The notes under the pieces: generated by a model | What the model was told of the DNA's origin: nothing | What the model saw: only the letters and a program-made list of their open reading frames with translations | Database searches by the model: none | In this document: piece by piece, positions 1 to 5,727 of the stretch | How positions within the stretch are numbered: position 1 is the first letter of the stretch | Layout: the number at the start of each line of letters is the position of its first letter | Position numbers and translations under genes: made by a program | Assembly (NCBI GenBank): GCA_945877885.1 | Contig: CAMCSI010000078.1 | Location: 1-6,538, forward strand | DNA length: 6,538 nucleotides | Source: Chlamydia trachomatis | GTDB lineage: Bacteria > Chlamydiota > Chlamydiia > Chlamydiales > 2-12-FULL-49-11 | Direction of reading: 5' to 3'

Positions 1-1068
1 AAGCTCTACATTTGTACCTTCCAGCCTTACCACCAATGGTACCTTAAGCTTTATCTCTTTAACGTCTGCAACTACCCCTTCGGCGATAATGTCACATTTC
101 ATGATCCCACCAAAAATATTCACCAAAATACCCTTCACCTTTGGATCGCTTAAGATAATCTTAAAACTCTCAATTACCTTCTCTTTGGTAGCGCCACCTC
201 CCACATCTAAAAAGTTTGCCGGAGATCCGCCTTTTTCTGCAATTATATCCATCGTGGCCATCGCAAGGCCGGCTCCATTAACCATACAGCCAATGTTTCC
301 ATCCATCGCAACATAGGCTAAATCAAGCTCATGAGCTCTTTCCTCTGCTTTACTTCCCTGTGTAGGGTCATACATCTGCTGAATATCTTTTTGACGGTAC
401 AAAGCACTATCATCAACACTGATCTTTGCATCAAGTAAATATAGATCCCCTTTAGGATCTTGAATCAATGGGTTAATCTCTAAGATAGAACCATCTATCT
501 CCATAAAAGCCCGAACCATAGACTTGATCATCTCTTTACCCTGATTTTTTGTCTTACCTGTCCAGCCCATAAAATCAGTAATCTCATTAATCTGCTTATC
601 TGTTATCTCTCCAGAGGGGGTAAGCGGGGTCTTTAAAATCTTTTCAGGAGTCTTTTCTGCCACCTCTTCAATCTCCATCCCCCCCTCACGTGAAGACATA
701 ATCAAAGGAACGGCCCGGTCTCTATCTATAATGATACCGAAATAAAACTCTTTTTCAATATCGGCAAGATCGGCAATCATCACCTTGTGGCATGTAATAC
801 CATTTGGACCTGTCTGCTTTGTGACAAGCTTCATACCAAGTAGGTTAGCAGTGTGCTTTTTAATATCGGCTCGGTTCATGGCAACTTTTACACCGCCAGC
901 TTTACCGCGACCGCCTGCATGTACCTGAACCTTAACTACCGCTTTATCAACACCTAACTCATTAATAGCATCATCAATAGCCCCCTTATCCTCCACCACC
1001 ACAAACTTGTGAATCGGTAATCCATAGCGCTTTAAAATCTCTTTTGCTTGATACTCATGTATATTCAT
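1..1068 (-). CDS. sucC: Succinyl-CoA synthetase (ADP-forming) beta subunit, 3' end beyond the window
   Basis: SucC pairs with SucD (alpha) in the cytoplasm and interconverts succinyl-CoA plus ADP/Pi with succinate, CoA and ATP in the TCA cycle. The visible 356 residues start [12 protein letters not shown], the typical family N-terminus, and include the ATP-grasp signature [11 protein letters not shown] (about residues 49-59). N199 and D213 match the Mg-binding pair of E. coli SucC by number, and E197 matches the glutamate that contacts the phosphohistidine of the alpha subunit. The C-terminal ligase domain shows [14 protein letters not shown] (257-270), FLDVGGGA and [10 protein letters not shown] (317-326). 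E. coli SucC has 388 residues, so only about 30 are missing past position 1. The ATG at 1066-1068 is preceded by AAGGAG (1078-1083) at 9 nt. A possible -10 (GATAAT, minus strand, 1108-1113) has no convincing -35. sucD would be expected just beyond the left edge. The family call is very secure. Confidence 0.97.
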   Translation of the reverse strand, partial: MNIHEYQAKEILKRYGLPIHKFVVVEDKGAIDDAINELGVDKAVVKVQVHAGGRGKAGGVKVAMNRADIKKHTANLLGMKLVTKQTGPNGITCHKVMIADLADIEKEFYFGIIIDRDRAVPLIMSSREGGMEIEEVAEKTPEKILKTPLTPSGEITDKQINEITDFMGWTGKTKNQGKEMIKSMVRAFMEIDGSILEINPLIQDPKGDLYLLDAKISVDDSALYRQKDIQQMYDPTQGSKAEERAHELDLAYVAMDGNIGCMVNGAGLAMATMDIIAEKGGSPANFLDVGGGATKEKVIESFKIILSDPKVKGILVNIFGGIMKCDIIAEGVVADVKEIKLKVPLVVRLEGTNVEL

Positions 1069-1131
1069 AGTTCAACACTCCTTCCCCTTCAGTAGTGCAA
1101 AACCGCTATTATCAAGCAAGGTTAATTCTAA

Positions 1132-1168
1132 ATCTTAAACAACAAGCTGAGTAAGAGTTGTTTAAGGT
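1132..1168 (-). terminator. Stem-loop overlapping the stop codon of the Sel1-repeat gene; possible weak terminator
   Basis: CTTAAACAAC (1134-1143) and GTTGTTTAAG (1157-1166) form a perfect 10-bp stem around a 13-nt loop. One wobble and one A-T pair extend it to 1132-1168. The TAA stop of the upstream gene (1162-1164) lies inside the distal arm. The sequence after the stem on the minus strand (ATTTAGAATTAAC) is AT-rich but has no solid U run, and the stem is mostly A-T. A canonical intrinsic terminator is therefore uncertain. It could also be an mRNA 3'-end processing or stability structure between the Sel1-repeat gene and sucC. Confidence 0.4.
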
Positions 1169-3171
1169 AGGTTAAGGGTTAGGTTGAAATCAAAAATCAA
1201 TGAATCTAACGTTTGATCTATTTTCTTCCCTTCTTCAGAAGACAGAAGGTTTGGAAATTTCTGAAGCACTTTTAAAAGCACCCTCAAGGATTTTTCATCT
1301 GAGACTTTTCCAAATTTATATAAGTTTTTAACATACTGCAGTTGTGTATCATAACAATAGGCATCTATTAATCCTGAGCTATAATTCTCATGTAGATCGA
1401 TTCTTTCCGCTTTACTATTTTCATATTTTGCATATTCTTCCTTCATTTGAATAAGTAAAGCCGCAGAGATGACCTCTATTTTCGGATTAGCTTGTAGATG
1501 ATTAAACATTTTCTGATAAATCTTTCCGATATAGGATTTATTATTATCGAAAAATAAACACCCCGCCCCTCTTGCTTCTTCTGAATAATATCTTTTAACC
1601 AAACAAGTCAATGCCTTTATGGGTATTTCAAATGATTCTTCCGGTAAATTGTCTATATAGTAATTAACTAATTTAATAATAGCCTTCTCAGAGCCGCAGC
1701 TTATAGCATATTGATACATTTCTACTAATTTCTGAATAGAAAATTCAGCCGTTTTATTATTTCTATACTCTTCAGCTTTTCCATAAGGTATGGAAGAGTC
1801 CCCCTTCATACGCTCAAATTTTGCAAGTAATGCACCTGAAAAAGGTGTATCATCTTTTAAAAGCTCATTTTGAATACCTTTTAGAAAATAAATTCCCCCT
1901 GCGTGAGAGTTGAAATGATTAGATCCGCAAATGGATACATTTTTTAAAAAAAATCGCGCTTTTTCAGATGTCGCTGAAAGAGTTTCTAACGCCTTCACTG
2001 AATCTTCAAATTTAAGAAATGGTTCCCCTGATGTCTGAAGATCTAATAATGCCTCGATGATATTTTTTGCCTCCATATCTAATCGATTCTTTGCCTCTAT
2101 ACTACCTTGTCGGTTAGTAGGATTTTCTTTCACAACCTCACGAGAATAAAGCTCCTCCACCTTTTTGAATCCTTCATATACATTCCCAATATGCGCAGAA
2201 AGTCCATAAGCTATTAAAGCTCTTTCCCTATCCTGCTTTAAAAGCAGACTAATACCACTTTCATAAAAGCTTCCAACAATATATAGCGCGTGCATATCCC
2301 CATCTTGAGCACTTTTTAAAAAGTTATAATAGGATCCAAAAAAGCCCCCCTCGATAGCAATTTTAAAATATGCTCCTGCCTCTTTTAAGGATTTTTTCAC
2401 CCCGCTCCCAAAATACTTCATATTTGCCACACATTCTGCAGATTCAGCATCGCCCTTATCTGCAAACTTTTTTAATAAGGTGTATGCAAGTTTATAGTCT
2501 GGGTTTTTCATCCCCTCAAGAACCTTAAATAGCAATAGTCCATATTTTTTTTCTGCGCTTTCATCCCCAAACGCTGCAGCAGCTTTAATATAGAAAAGTG
2601 CCCTCTCATAATCCACTGGAAATTTCACTCCATCACTATAAGATAAATAGCATTTTATGTTAGCGTCATACAGTCCAAATTGAGCAGATTTTTTATACAT
2701 GGTAAGAGCGCGTTCATAATTTACAGGATCCCCTTCCCCCTTTTCTGCCATCTCCCCTAGAGCAAAAAGTGCATATGGATGATCTTCAAGCTCTTTCCTT
2801 TCAAACAAAGATAAAGCAAATACATAATTTCTTAAAGTATGATTACACTCTCTTGCTTGTCTTAAATAATGGTATGCAAGAGAAAGTAATGCATTCTTGT
2901 TTCCATTTTTTGCACTTATTGCAATTTCTTTCACTTTTGTAGCTTCAAAAGTAAAAGGCTCCCAATCTAACTTTCTACATAATTCTTCTAAGGATGGGAC
3001 AACTCTTGCAATCTTAGGTGCTTGACCTTGGATAGGACCCAACATTTTTCTTTTAGCAACTTTCCCGACTTTTGTTGCAACAACAGCTGCTGCATCCGGT
3101 AAAGCTGTAGTATCGGGGTAACCGGCTGAAGCTATTGGTAAGTCTCTACTGCTATCTGTTATTCCATTCAT
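1162..3171 (-). CDS. Sel1-like-repeat (SLR/TPR-like solenoid) protein, 669 residues
   Basis: Residues about 85-330 contain consecutive alpha-helical hairpin units of the Sel1-like type. Recognisable elements are A.FALGEMAEKGEGDPVNYERAL (136-156), YDANIKCYLSYSDGVKFPVDYERAL (168-192), GDAESAECVANMKYFGSGV (240-258) and GDMHALYIVGSFYESGI (291-307). They show the family's spaced Ala/Gly/Leu/Tyr pattern and the closing (D/N)YERAL helix. Helical, degenerate repeat-like sequence continues to the C-terminus, for example residues 480-530. The first 60 residues are low in structure, rich in Ser/Thr/Ala/Pro and then basic. There is no Sec signal peptide and no membrane segment, so the protein is cytoplasmic or exported by another route such as type III secretion (inference). 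SLR proteins generally act as protein-binding scaffolds; the partner is unknown and no catalytic motif was seen. The start at 3171 has AAGGA (3178-3182) 6 nt upstream. The gene is divergent from the 314-residue gene, and sucC follows 93 nt after it on the same strand. Confidence 0.85.
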   Translation of the reverse strand: MNGITDSSRDLPIASAGYPDTTALPDAAAVVATKVGKVAKRKMLGPIQGQAPKIARVVPSLEELCRKLDWEPFTFEATKVKEIAISAKNGNKNALLSLAYHYLRQARECNHTLRNYVFALSLFERKELEDHPYALFALGEMAEKGEGDPVNYERALTMYKKSAQFGLYDANIKCYLSYSDGVKFPVDYERALFYIKAAAAFGDESAEKKYGLLLFKVLEGMKNPDYKLAYTLLKKFADKGDAESAECVANMKYFGSGVKKSLKEAGAYFKIAIEGGFFGSYYNFLKSAQDGDMHALYIVGSFYESGISLLLKQDRERALIAYGLSAHIGNVYEGFKKVEELYSREVVKENPTNRQGSIEAKNRLDMEAKNIIEALLDLQTSGEPFLKFEDSVKALETLSATSEKARFFLKNVSICGSNHFNSHAGGIYFLKGIQNELLKDDTPFSGALLAKFERMKGDSSIPYGKAEEYRNNKTAEFSIQKLVEMYQYAISCGSEKAIIKLVNYYIDNLPEESFEIPIKALTCLVKRYYSEEARGAGCLFFDNNKSYIGKIYQKMFNHLQANPKIEVISAALLIQMKEEYAKYENSKAERIDLHENYSSGLIDAYCYDTQLQYVKNLYKFGKVSDEKSLRVLLKVLQKFPNLLSSEEGKKIDQTLDSLIFDFNLTLNLP

Positions 3172-3221
3172 AAAACATCCTTAAAATATTTTTTTGCAAA
3201 AAGTGTATGTTTTAACTGCAT

Positions 3222-3227
3222 TTTATA
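3222..3227 (-). promoter_or_regulatory. Candidate -10 element for the Sel1-repeat gene
   Basis: TATAAA on the minus strand lies about 51 nt before the ATG at 3171. No good -35 is found 16-18 nt upstream. An alternative pair, TTGTAT then TACACT with 17-nt spacing, overlaps the same place but matches the consensus weakly. Transcription very likely starts in this intergenic region, but the exact element is uncertain. Confidence 0.3.
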
Positions 3228-3285
3228 CAAGAATTTTACGATATCGGCTGTTTGGATAAAATTCACTTTTTTTATATATGAGTAA

Positions 3286-3294
3286 TGGTATAAT
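3286..3294 (+). promoter_or_regulatory. Extended -10 promoter for the 314-residue gene
   Basis: TGGTATAAT is a perfect TGn plus TATAAT extended -10 for the main (sigma70/sigma66-type) RNA polymerase. It predicts a start near 3301 and a leader of roughly 37 nt that contains the AAGGA ribosome site. No canonical -35 stands at 17 nt; that region is a T-rich tract. Extended -10 promoters commonly tolerate a weak -35. Confidence 0.6.
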
Positions 3295-3337
3295 TAATAT
3301 GTAACATTAAACATAAAATTAATTTTAAGGATACATT

Positions 3338-4282
3338 ATGCAAAACAGCAACAATATACAAGAAATCCAATCTAAGATAGATAATTATGAGACTAAAGCA
3401 AACTCTATAAGGGTAGTTCAAAAATCTCCTTGTCACATTATCCTCTCCATTTTCACCTTAGGTATCTTAGCTATAGTTAGAGCCTGTATTCTTGGTGACT
3501 TAGAGTGTAAAATTAAAAATTTAAAAGATAGAATTAACGTTATAAAAAATCAACCTGGGGAGGTTTCGAGCAATATTATCGTAGATATTGATTCGATAAG
3601 AGAAGCGAATAAAGTGGTAATTCATGCCCTTCAAGAACTGATTAATGGCGATGTAAAACATCAACAGTTAGAGGGCTTATTTGACCCAATCACTGAATCT
3701 TTAATGAATATTAAAAGAAGTTTTGAAGGTAAATTAATTACTGAAAAACAGGCTGCAGTTAAGCTTGAGCAAGTTCAAAAGGAATTATTCTCAAAAATTG
3801 AATTGATTCATACTAAATTTACTATAGAAGCTCATGGAGGTAATAAAGATAAATTTAATACAGTTGCACAAAAATTAATCCTTACAATTACAAACGTAAT
3901 ATCTCAATATAAAAAGGAAGGGGATAAAAATAATTCAAGGGCGAAAACTCATAGAATTAAATTTTATGATAAAGTGGCAGTTCTTCCATTTAACTACATA
4001 GACGCTGCGGGGGCGATGCTGCAAAATCATCCTAAAGTTGAAGAATCAATAAATTTCTCCGGTGACACTAGATCTCACAAAGAAAGATTTCAAAAATCTC
4101 GCCTTGCAGCTTTTCAATTTAAATTAGCAGAGCTTCAAGCCTTAGAAAATAGTGGTGTTAATCGTTCAACTGTTGCAGTTAATCATAAAGAGGTGCTTTT
4201 ACCCCCAAATGAAGGGTTAAAAGGTATTTTAAAAGGGGCTAAATCCACTCAACCTAAAAGGTTCCATTTCGAGCCGGTTTAA
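3338..4282 (+). CDS. Coiled-coil protein with one hydrophobic segment and a basic C-terminal tail, 314 residues; candidate host-directed protein
   Basis: No family was recognised. Residues 1-30 form a polar, coiled-coil-like helix. Residues 33-52 (HIILSIFTLGILAIVRACIL) are a hydrophobic stretch long enough for one membrane pass, interrupted by R48. Residues 54-70 return to a charged helix. The middle (about 86-190) is predicted to be helical, rich in Glu/Gln/Lys/Leu heptad-like spacing. The C-terminus carries GILK (296-299) and KRFHF (307-311) in a basic context, similar to the paired docking motifs of protein phosphatase 1 partners. The helix-hydrophobic-helix layout recalls chlamydial inclusion-membrane (Inc) proteins, but those usually have a bilobed hydrophobic region of 40 or more residues, so the resemblance is only partial. 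The ATG has AAGGA 6 nt upstream and an extended -10 promoter. The gene is clearly more AT-rich than sucC: two rows at 3841-3960 hold 29 G/C of 120, against 55 of 120 at 781-900. It converges on the next gene with a 14-nt gap. Confidence 0.8.
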   Translation: MQNSNNIQEIQSKIDNYETKANSIRVVQKSPCHIILSIFTLGILAIVRACILGDLECKIKNLKDRINVIKNQPGEVSSNIIVDIDSIREANKVVIHALQELINGDVKHQQLEGLFDPITESLMNIKRSFEGKLITEKQAAVKLEQVQKELFSKIELIHTKFTIEAHGGNKDKFNTVAQKLILTITNVISQYKKEGDKNNSRAKTHRIKFYDKVAVLPFNYIDAAGAMLQNHPKVEESINFSGDTRSHKERFQKSRLAAFQFKLAELQALENSGVNRSTVAVNHKEVLLPPNEGLKGILKGAKSTQPKRFHFEPV

Positions 4283-4296
4283 AAAGGATCAAGCAT

Positions 4297-4671
4297 CTAT
4301 CTATGTCTCCAAGAGTAAGGATTGGAAGCGACTGAATTTCTACCCCTAAAAAGTTCAGCTCTTTCAATCTGCACTCTTCTTATGAGCTCTACTGTAGGAT
4401 TATCACGGGAAAACAGATGCTCCCTTCTTCCTAAAAATCTAATCCGGTTATAGAAAAGTCGCATAGAAGATCCCAAACTTTGTGCATAAGCATTAAATAG
4501 CCTTGTTTCGGTTCGTGAGGGGCTTACATATTCCAAAGTTGGAAGAGTGGAAATACTACTGCCCCCTCTTTCAAGCACACAATAACTTATTGAGGTGTCA
4601 AAGGGGGCGGGTCCGGTTAGTCTGACAGGTATTTCTGAATGTTGATCTATGTTGTAGGCTACAGCTATCAT
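4297..4671 (-). CDS. Orphan 124-residue arginine-rich, lysine-free protein
   Basis: No family was recognised. The gene is supported by a good ribosome site (AGGAG, 4679-4683, 7 nt before the ATG) and a plausible promoter upstream. The protein has 17 arginines and no lysine, although the neighbouring proteins are lysine-rich. Arginines cluster in the C-terminal half, from R71 to the final YSWRHR. Its Arg codons near the 3' end are mostly AGA, so composition alone does not explain the absence of lysine. There is no signal peptide or membrane segment, and one cysteine (C31). The N-terminal third looks beta-rich and the region around 85-110 helical. It is convergent with the 314-residue gene (14-nt gap, no clear terminator between them) and divergent from ftsY. 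It may be a small secreted or nucleic-acid-binding protein; neither is shown. Its reality is fairly secure, its function unknown. Confidence 0.65.
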   Translation of the reverse strand: MIAVAYNIDQHSEIPVRLTGPAPFDTSISYCVLERGGSSISTLPTLEYVSPSRTETRLFNAYAQSLGSSMRLFYNRIRFLGRREHLFSRDNPTVELIRRVQIERAELFRGRNSVASNPYSWRHR

Positions 4672-4701
4672 CTAAAAACTCCTAAGTAATATTAAATTTT
4701 T

Positions 4702-4730
4702 ATTTAAACATTTTAAAGAAATTATTTCAA
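4702..4730 (-). promoter_or_regulatory. Putative sigma70-type promoter for the 124-residue gene
   Basis: On the minus strand, TTGAAA (4725-4730, five of six matches to TTGACA) is followed after 17 nt by TTAAAT (4702-4707, four of six matches). The -10 is preceded by TGT (4708-4710), an extended -10. The predicted start near 4695 gives a leader of about 24 nt ending in the AGGAG site. The region is AT-rich, so a chance match is possible. Confidence 0.5.
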
Positions 4731-4741
4731 ATTTAATTTGA
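4727..4741. repeat. Perfect 15-bp palindrome overlapping the -35 box; candidate operator
   Basis: TCAAATTTAATTTGA has 7-bp arms around a central T. It overlaps the -35 (4725-4730) of the promoter proposed for the 124-residue gene and lies between two divergent genes. A bound repressor here would block that promoter. The sequence is almost all A/T, which raises the chance of a random match. Confidence 0.35.
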
Positions 4742-4824
4742 TCCTATTATTCATCTTACTCCACTAATTTATACAAGAGAAAGTAATCAGAGCGCTAAAA
4801 AACCGTTTCTGCTACTCTATTTTC

Positions 4825-5721
4825 ATGTTTACTTTTCTTAAAAAGGCCCTTTCTAAAACAACTTCTTTCTTTACAAAAAGACTTTCTAACCTCTTTTCTA
4901 AGCCACTTGATGAAGGTCGTAAAGAGATGCTGGAAGAAATTCTTTACGAAGCAGATCTTGGAAACGTTGTTGTAGACCATTTCATTAAAAAAATCGAACA
5001 TTTTGAAGCACACACAAAAGAGGCGTACCTTGATAAATTAGAGGACATTGCTCTTGAGATTTTAGAAAAAAAGATTGGTAAATTAGGCAAAGAGCCAAAA
5101 GCCTTAAATCCTAAAGTCATTCTCATGGTAGGGGTTAATGGTAGTGGAAAAACCACATCTATTGCAAAACTTGGAAAGTTATATAAAGATGCAGGGAAAA
5201 AGGTGCTATTTGCTTGTGGAGATACCTTTCGTGCAGCAGCAACCGAGCAGCTAGAGCTTCATGCTAAGGCATTAACTATCGACATCGTATTAGCAAAGCA
5301 CGGTCAAGATCCAGCAGCTGTAATTTTTGATGCGATCAGTAAAGGAAAACATGGAAATTACGATGTGATCATTTGTGATACAGCAGGACGTTTAGAATCT
5401 CGTACAGAGCTTTTGGAGGAATTAAAGAAAATTGATCATGTGGTGAAAAAAATAGATCCTGATGCCCCACATGAGGTTTATTTAACCATTGATGCAGGAC
5501 TTGGTCAAACCTGTCTTGCTCAAGTGGAAAATTTTAATAAATTCATCCCGCTTACAGGGCTTATTCTCACAAAAATTGACTCTACAGCAAAAGGTGGTGT
5601 TGCTTTAAGCATATATAAGCAACAAGAATTACCCATTGTCTACGTAGGCTTTGGAGAAACACTTTGCGATTTTTCTCTTTTTGATGCAAAGTCATACGCA
5701 AAGGCCCTATTTAAGGAATAG
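4825..5721 (+). CDS. ftsY: Signal recognition particle receptor GTPase FtsY
   Basis: FtsY docks SRP-bound ribosomes at the inner membrane through a GTP-dependent complex with Ffh. This 298-residue form has no long acidic A domain (E. coli FtsY has 497). It starts with a basic amphipathic stretch (1-27) suited to lipid binding, then the N helical bundle (about 28-90) and the G domain: P-loop GVNGSGKTT (103-111), DTFRAAATEQL (133-143), DTAGR (185-189), TKID (249-252), KGG (256-258) and GFGE (275-278). Some positions deviate from the usual family pattern: the DATTGQN motif reads DAGLGQT (223-229), GVGE reads GFGE, and LDGTAKGG reads IDSTAKGG. The start is fixed because no ATG/GTG/TTG lies in frame between the stop at 4765 and 4825. 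No Shine-Dalgarno sequence precedes it (CTCTATTTTC), so initiation is non-SD or leaderless. It leads an apparent operon; the next ATG is 6 nt after its stop. Confidence 0.95.
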   Translation: MFTFLKKALSKTTSFFTKRLSNLFSKPLDEGRKEMLEEILYEADLGNVVVDHFIKKIEHFEAHTKEAYLDKLEDIALEILEKKIGKLGKEPKALNPKVILMVGVNGSGKTTSIAKLGKLYKDAGKKVLFACGDTFRAAATEQLELHAKALTIDIVLAKHGQDPAAVIFDAISKGKHGNYDVIICDTAGRLESRTELLEELKKIDHVVKKIDPDAPHEVYLTIDAGLGQTCLAQVENFNKFIPLTGLILTKIDSTAKGGVALSIYKQQELPIVYVGFGETLCDFSLFDAKSYAKALFKE

Positions 5722-5727
5722 AAGGAT

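Larger units (their letters stand above)
3172..3337. promoter_or_regulatory. Divergent intergenic control region
   Basis: This 166-bp, very AT-rich stretch separates two oppositely transcribed genes. Both leaders end in the same 11-mer, ATTTTAAGGAT (3177-3187 on minus, 3322-3332 on plus). Each places AAGGA exactly 6 nt before the ATG, so the block is a long-range inverted repeat. Other symmetric elements are TTTTTGCAAAAA (3191-3202, perfect 12-bp palindrome) and CGATATCG (3239-3246). They lie between the two putative promoters and the minus-strand RBS and could be regulator sites. In sequence this AT-rich, short palindromes can arise by chance. Confidence 0.6.

Noticed and set aside
89..316. 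Plus-strand open frame of 75 codons inside sucC.
   Set aside because: It is antisense to the conserved ligase domain of SucC and shows no start signals or protein-like pattern.
3040..3060. Basic stretch KVGKVAKRK near the N-terminus of the Sel1-repeat protein as a nuclear localisation signal.
   Set aside because: It does not fit the standard K-[KR]-x-[KR] pattern and short basic runs are frequent in lysine-rich proteins.
3292..3324. AATTAAT / ATTAATT inverted repeat in the leader of the 314-residue gene, as a riboswitch or RNA switch.
   Set aside because: All-A/T 7-bp arms are expected by chance in such a composition, and the predicted stem would be very unstable.
3338..3500. Calling the 314-residue protein an Inc protein from its hydrophobic segment.
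   Set aside because: Inc proteins have a bilobed hydrophobic region of about 40-60 residues; here there is only about 20 residues interrupted by Arg48. The similarity is noted but not used as the name.
4251..4263. AACCT-AAA-AGGTT hairpin near the end of the 314-residue gene as a terminator.
   Set aside because: The stem is only 5 bp with a 3-nt loop, lies inside the coding region and is not followed by a T tract.
4297..4671. ADP-ribosyltransferase-like reading of the lysine-free protein.
   Set aside because: The needed Arg, S-T-S and E-x-E motifs are not present in the right order and spacing, so no toxin activity is claimed.
4795..5156. Minus-strand open frames opposite the start of ftsY.
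   Set aside because: They lie wholly or largely antisense to well-conserved FtsY codons, have no ribosome site of note, and their translations look like reverse-frame products.
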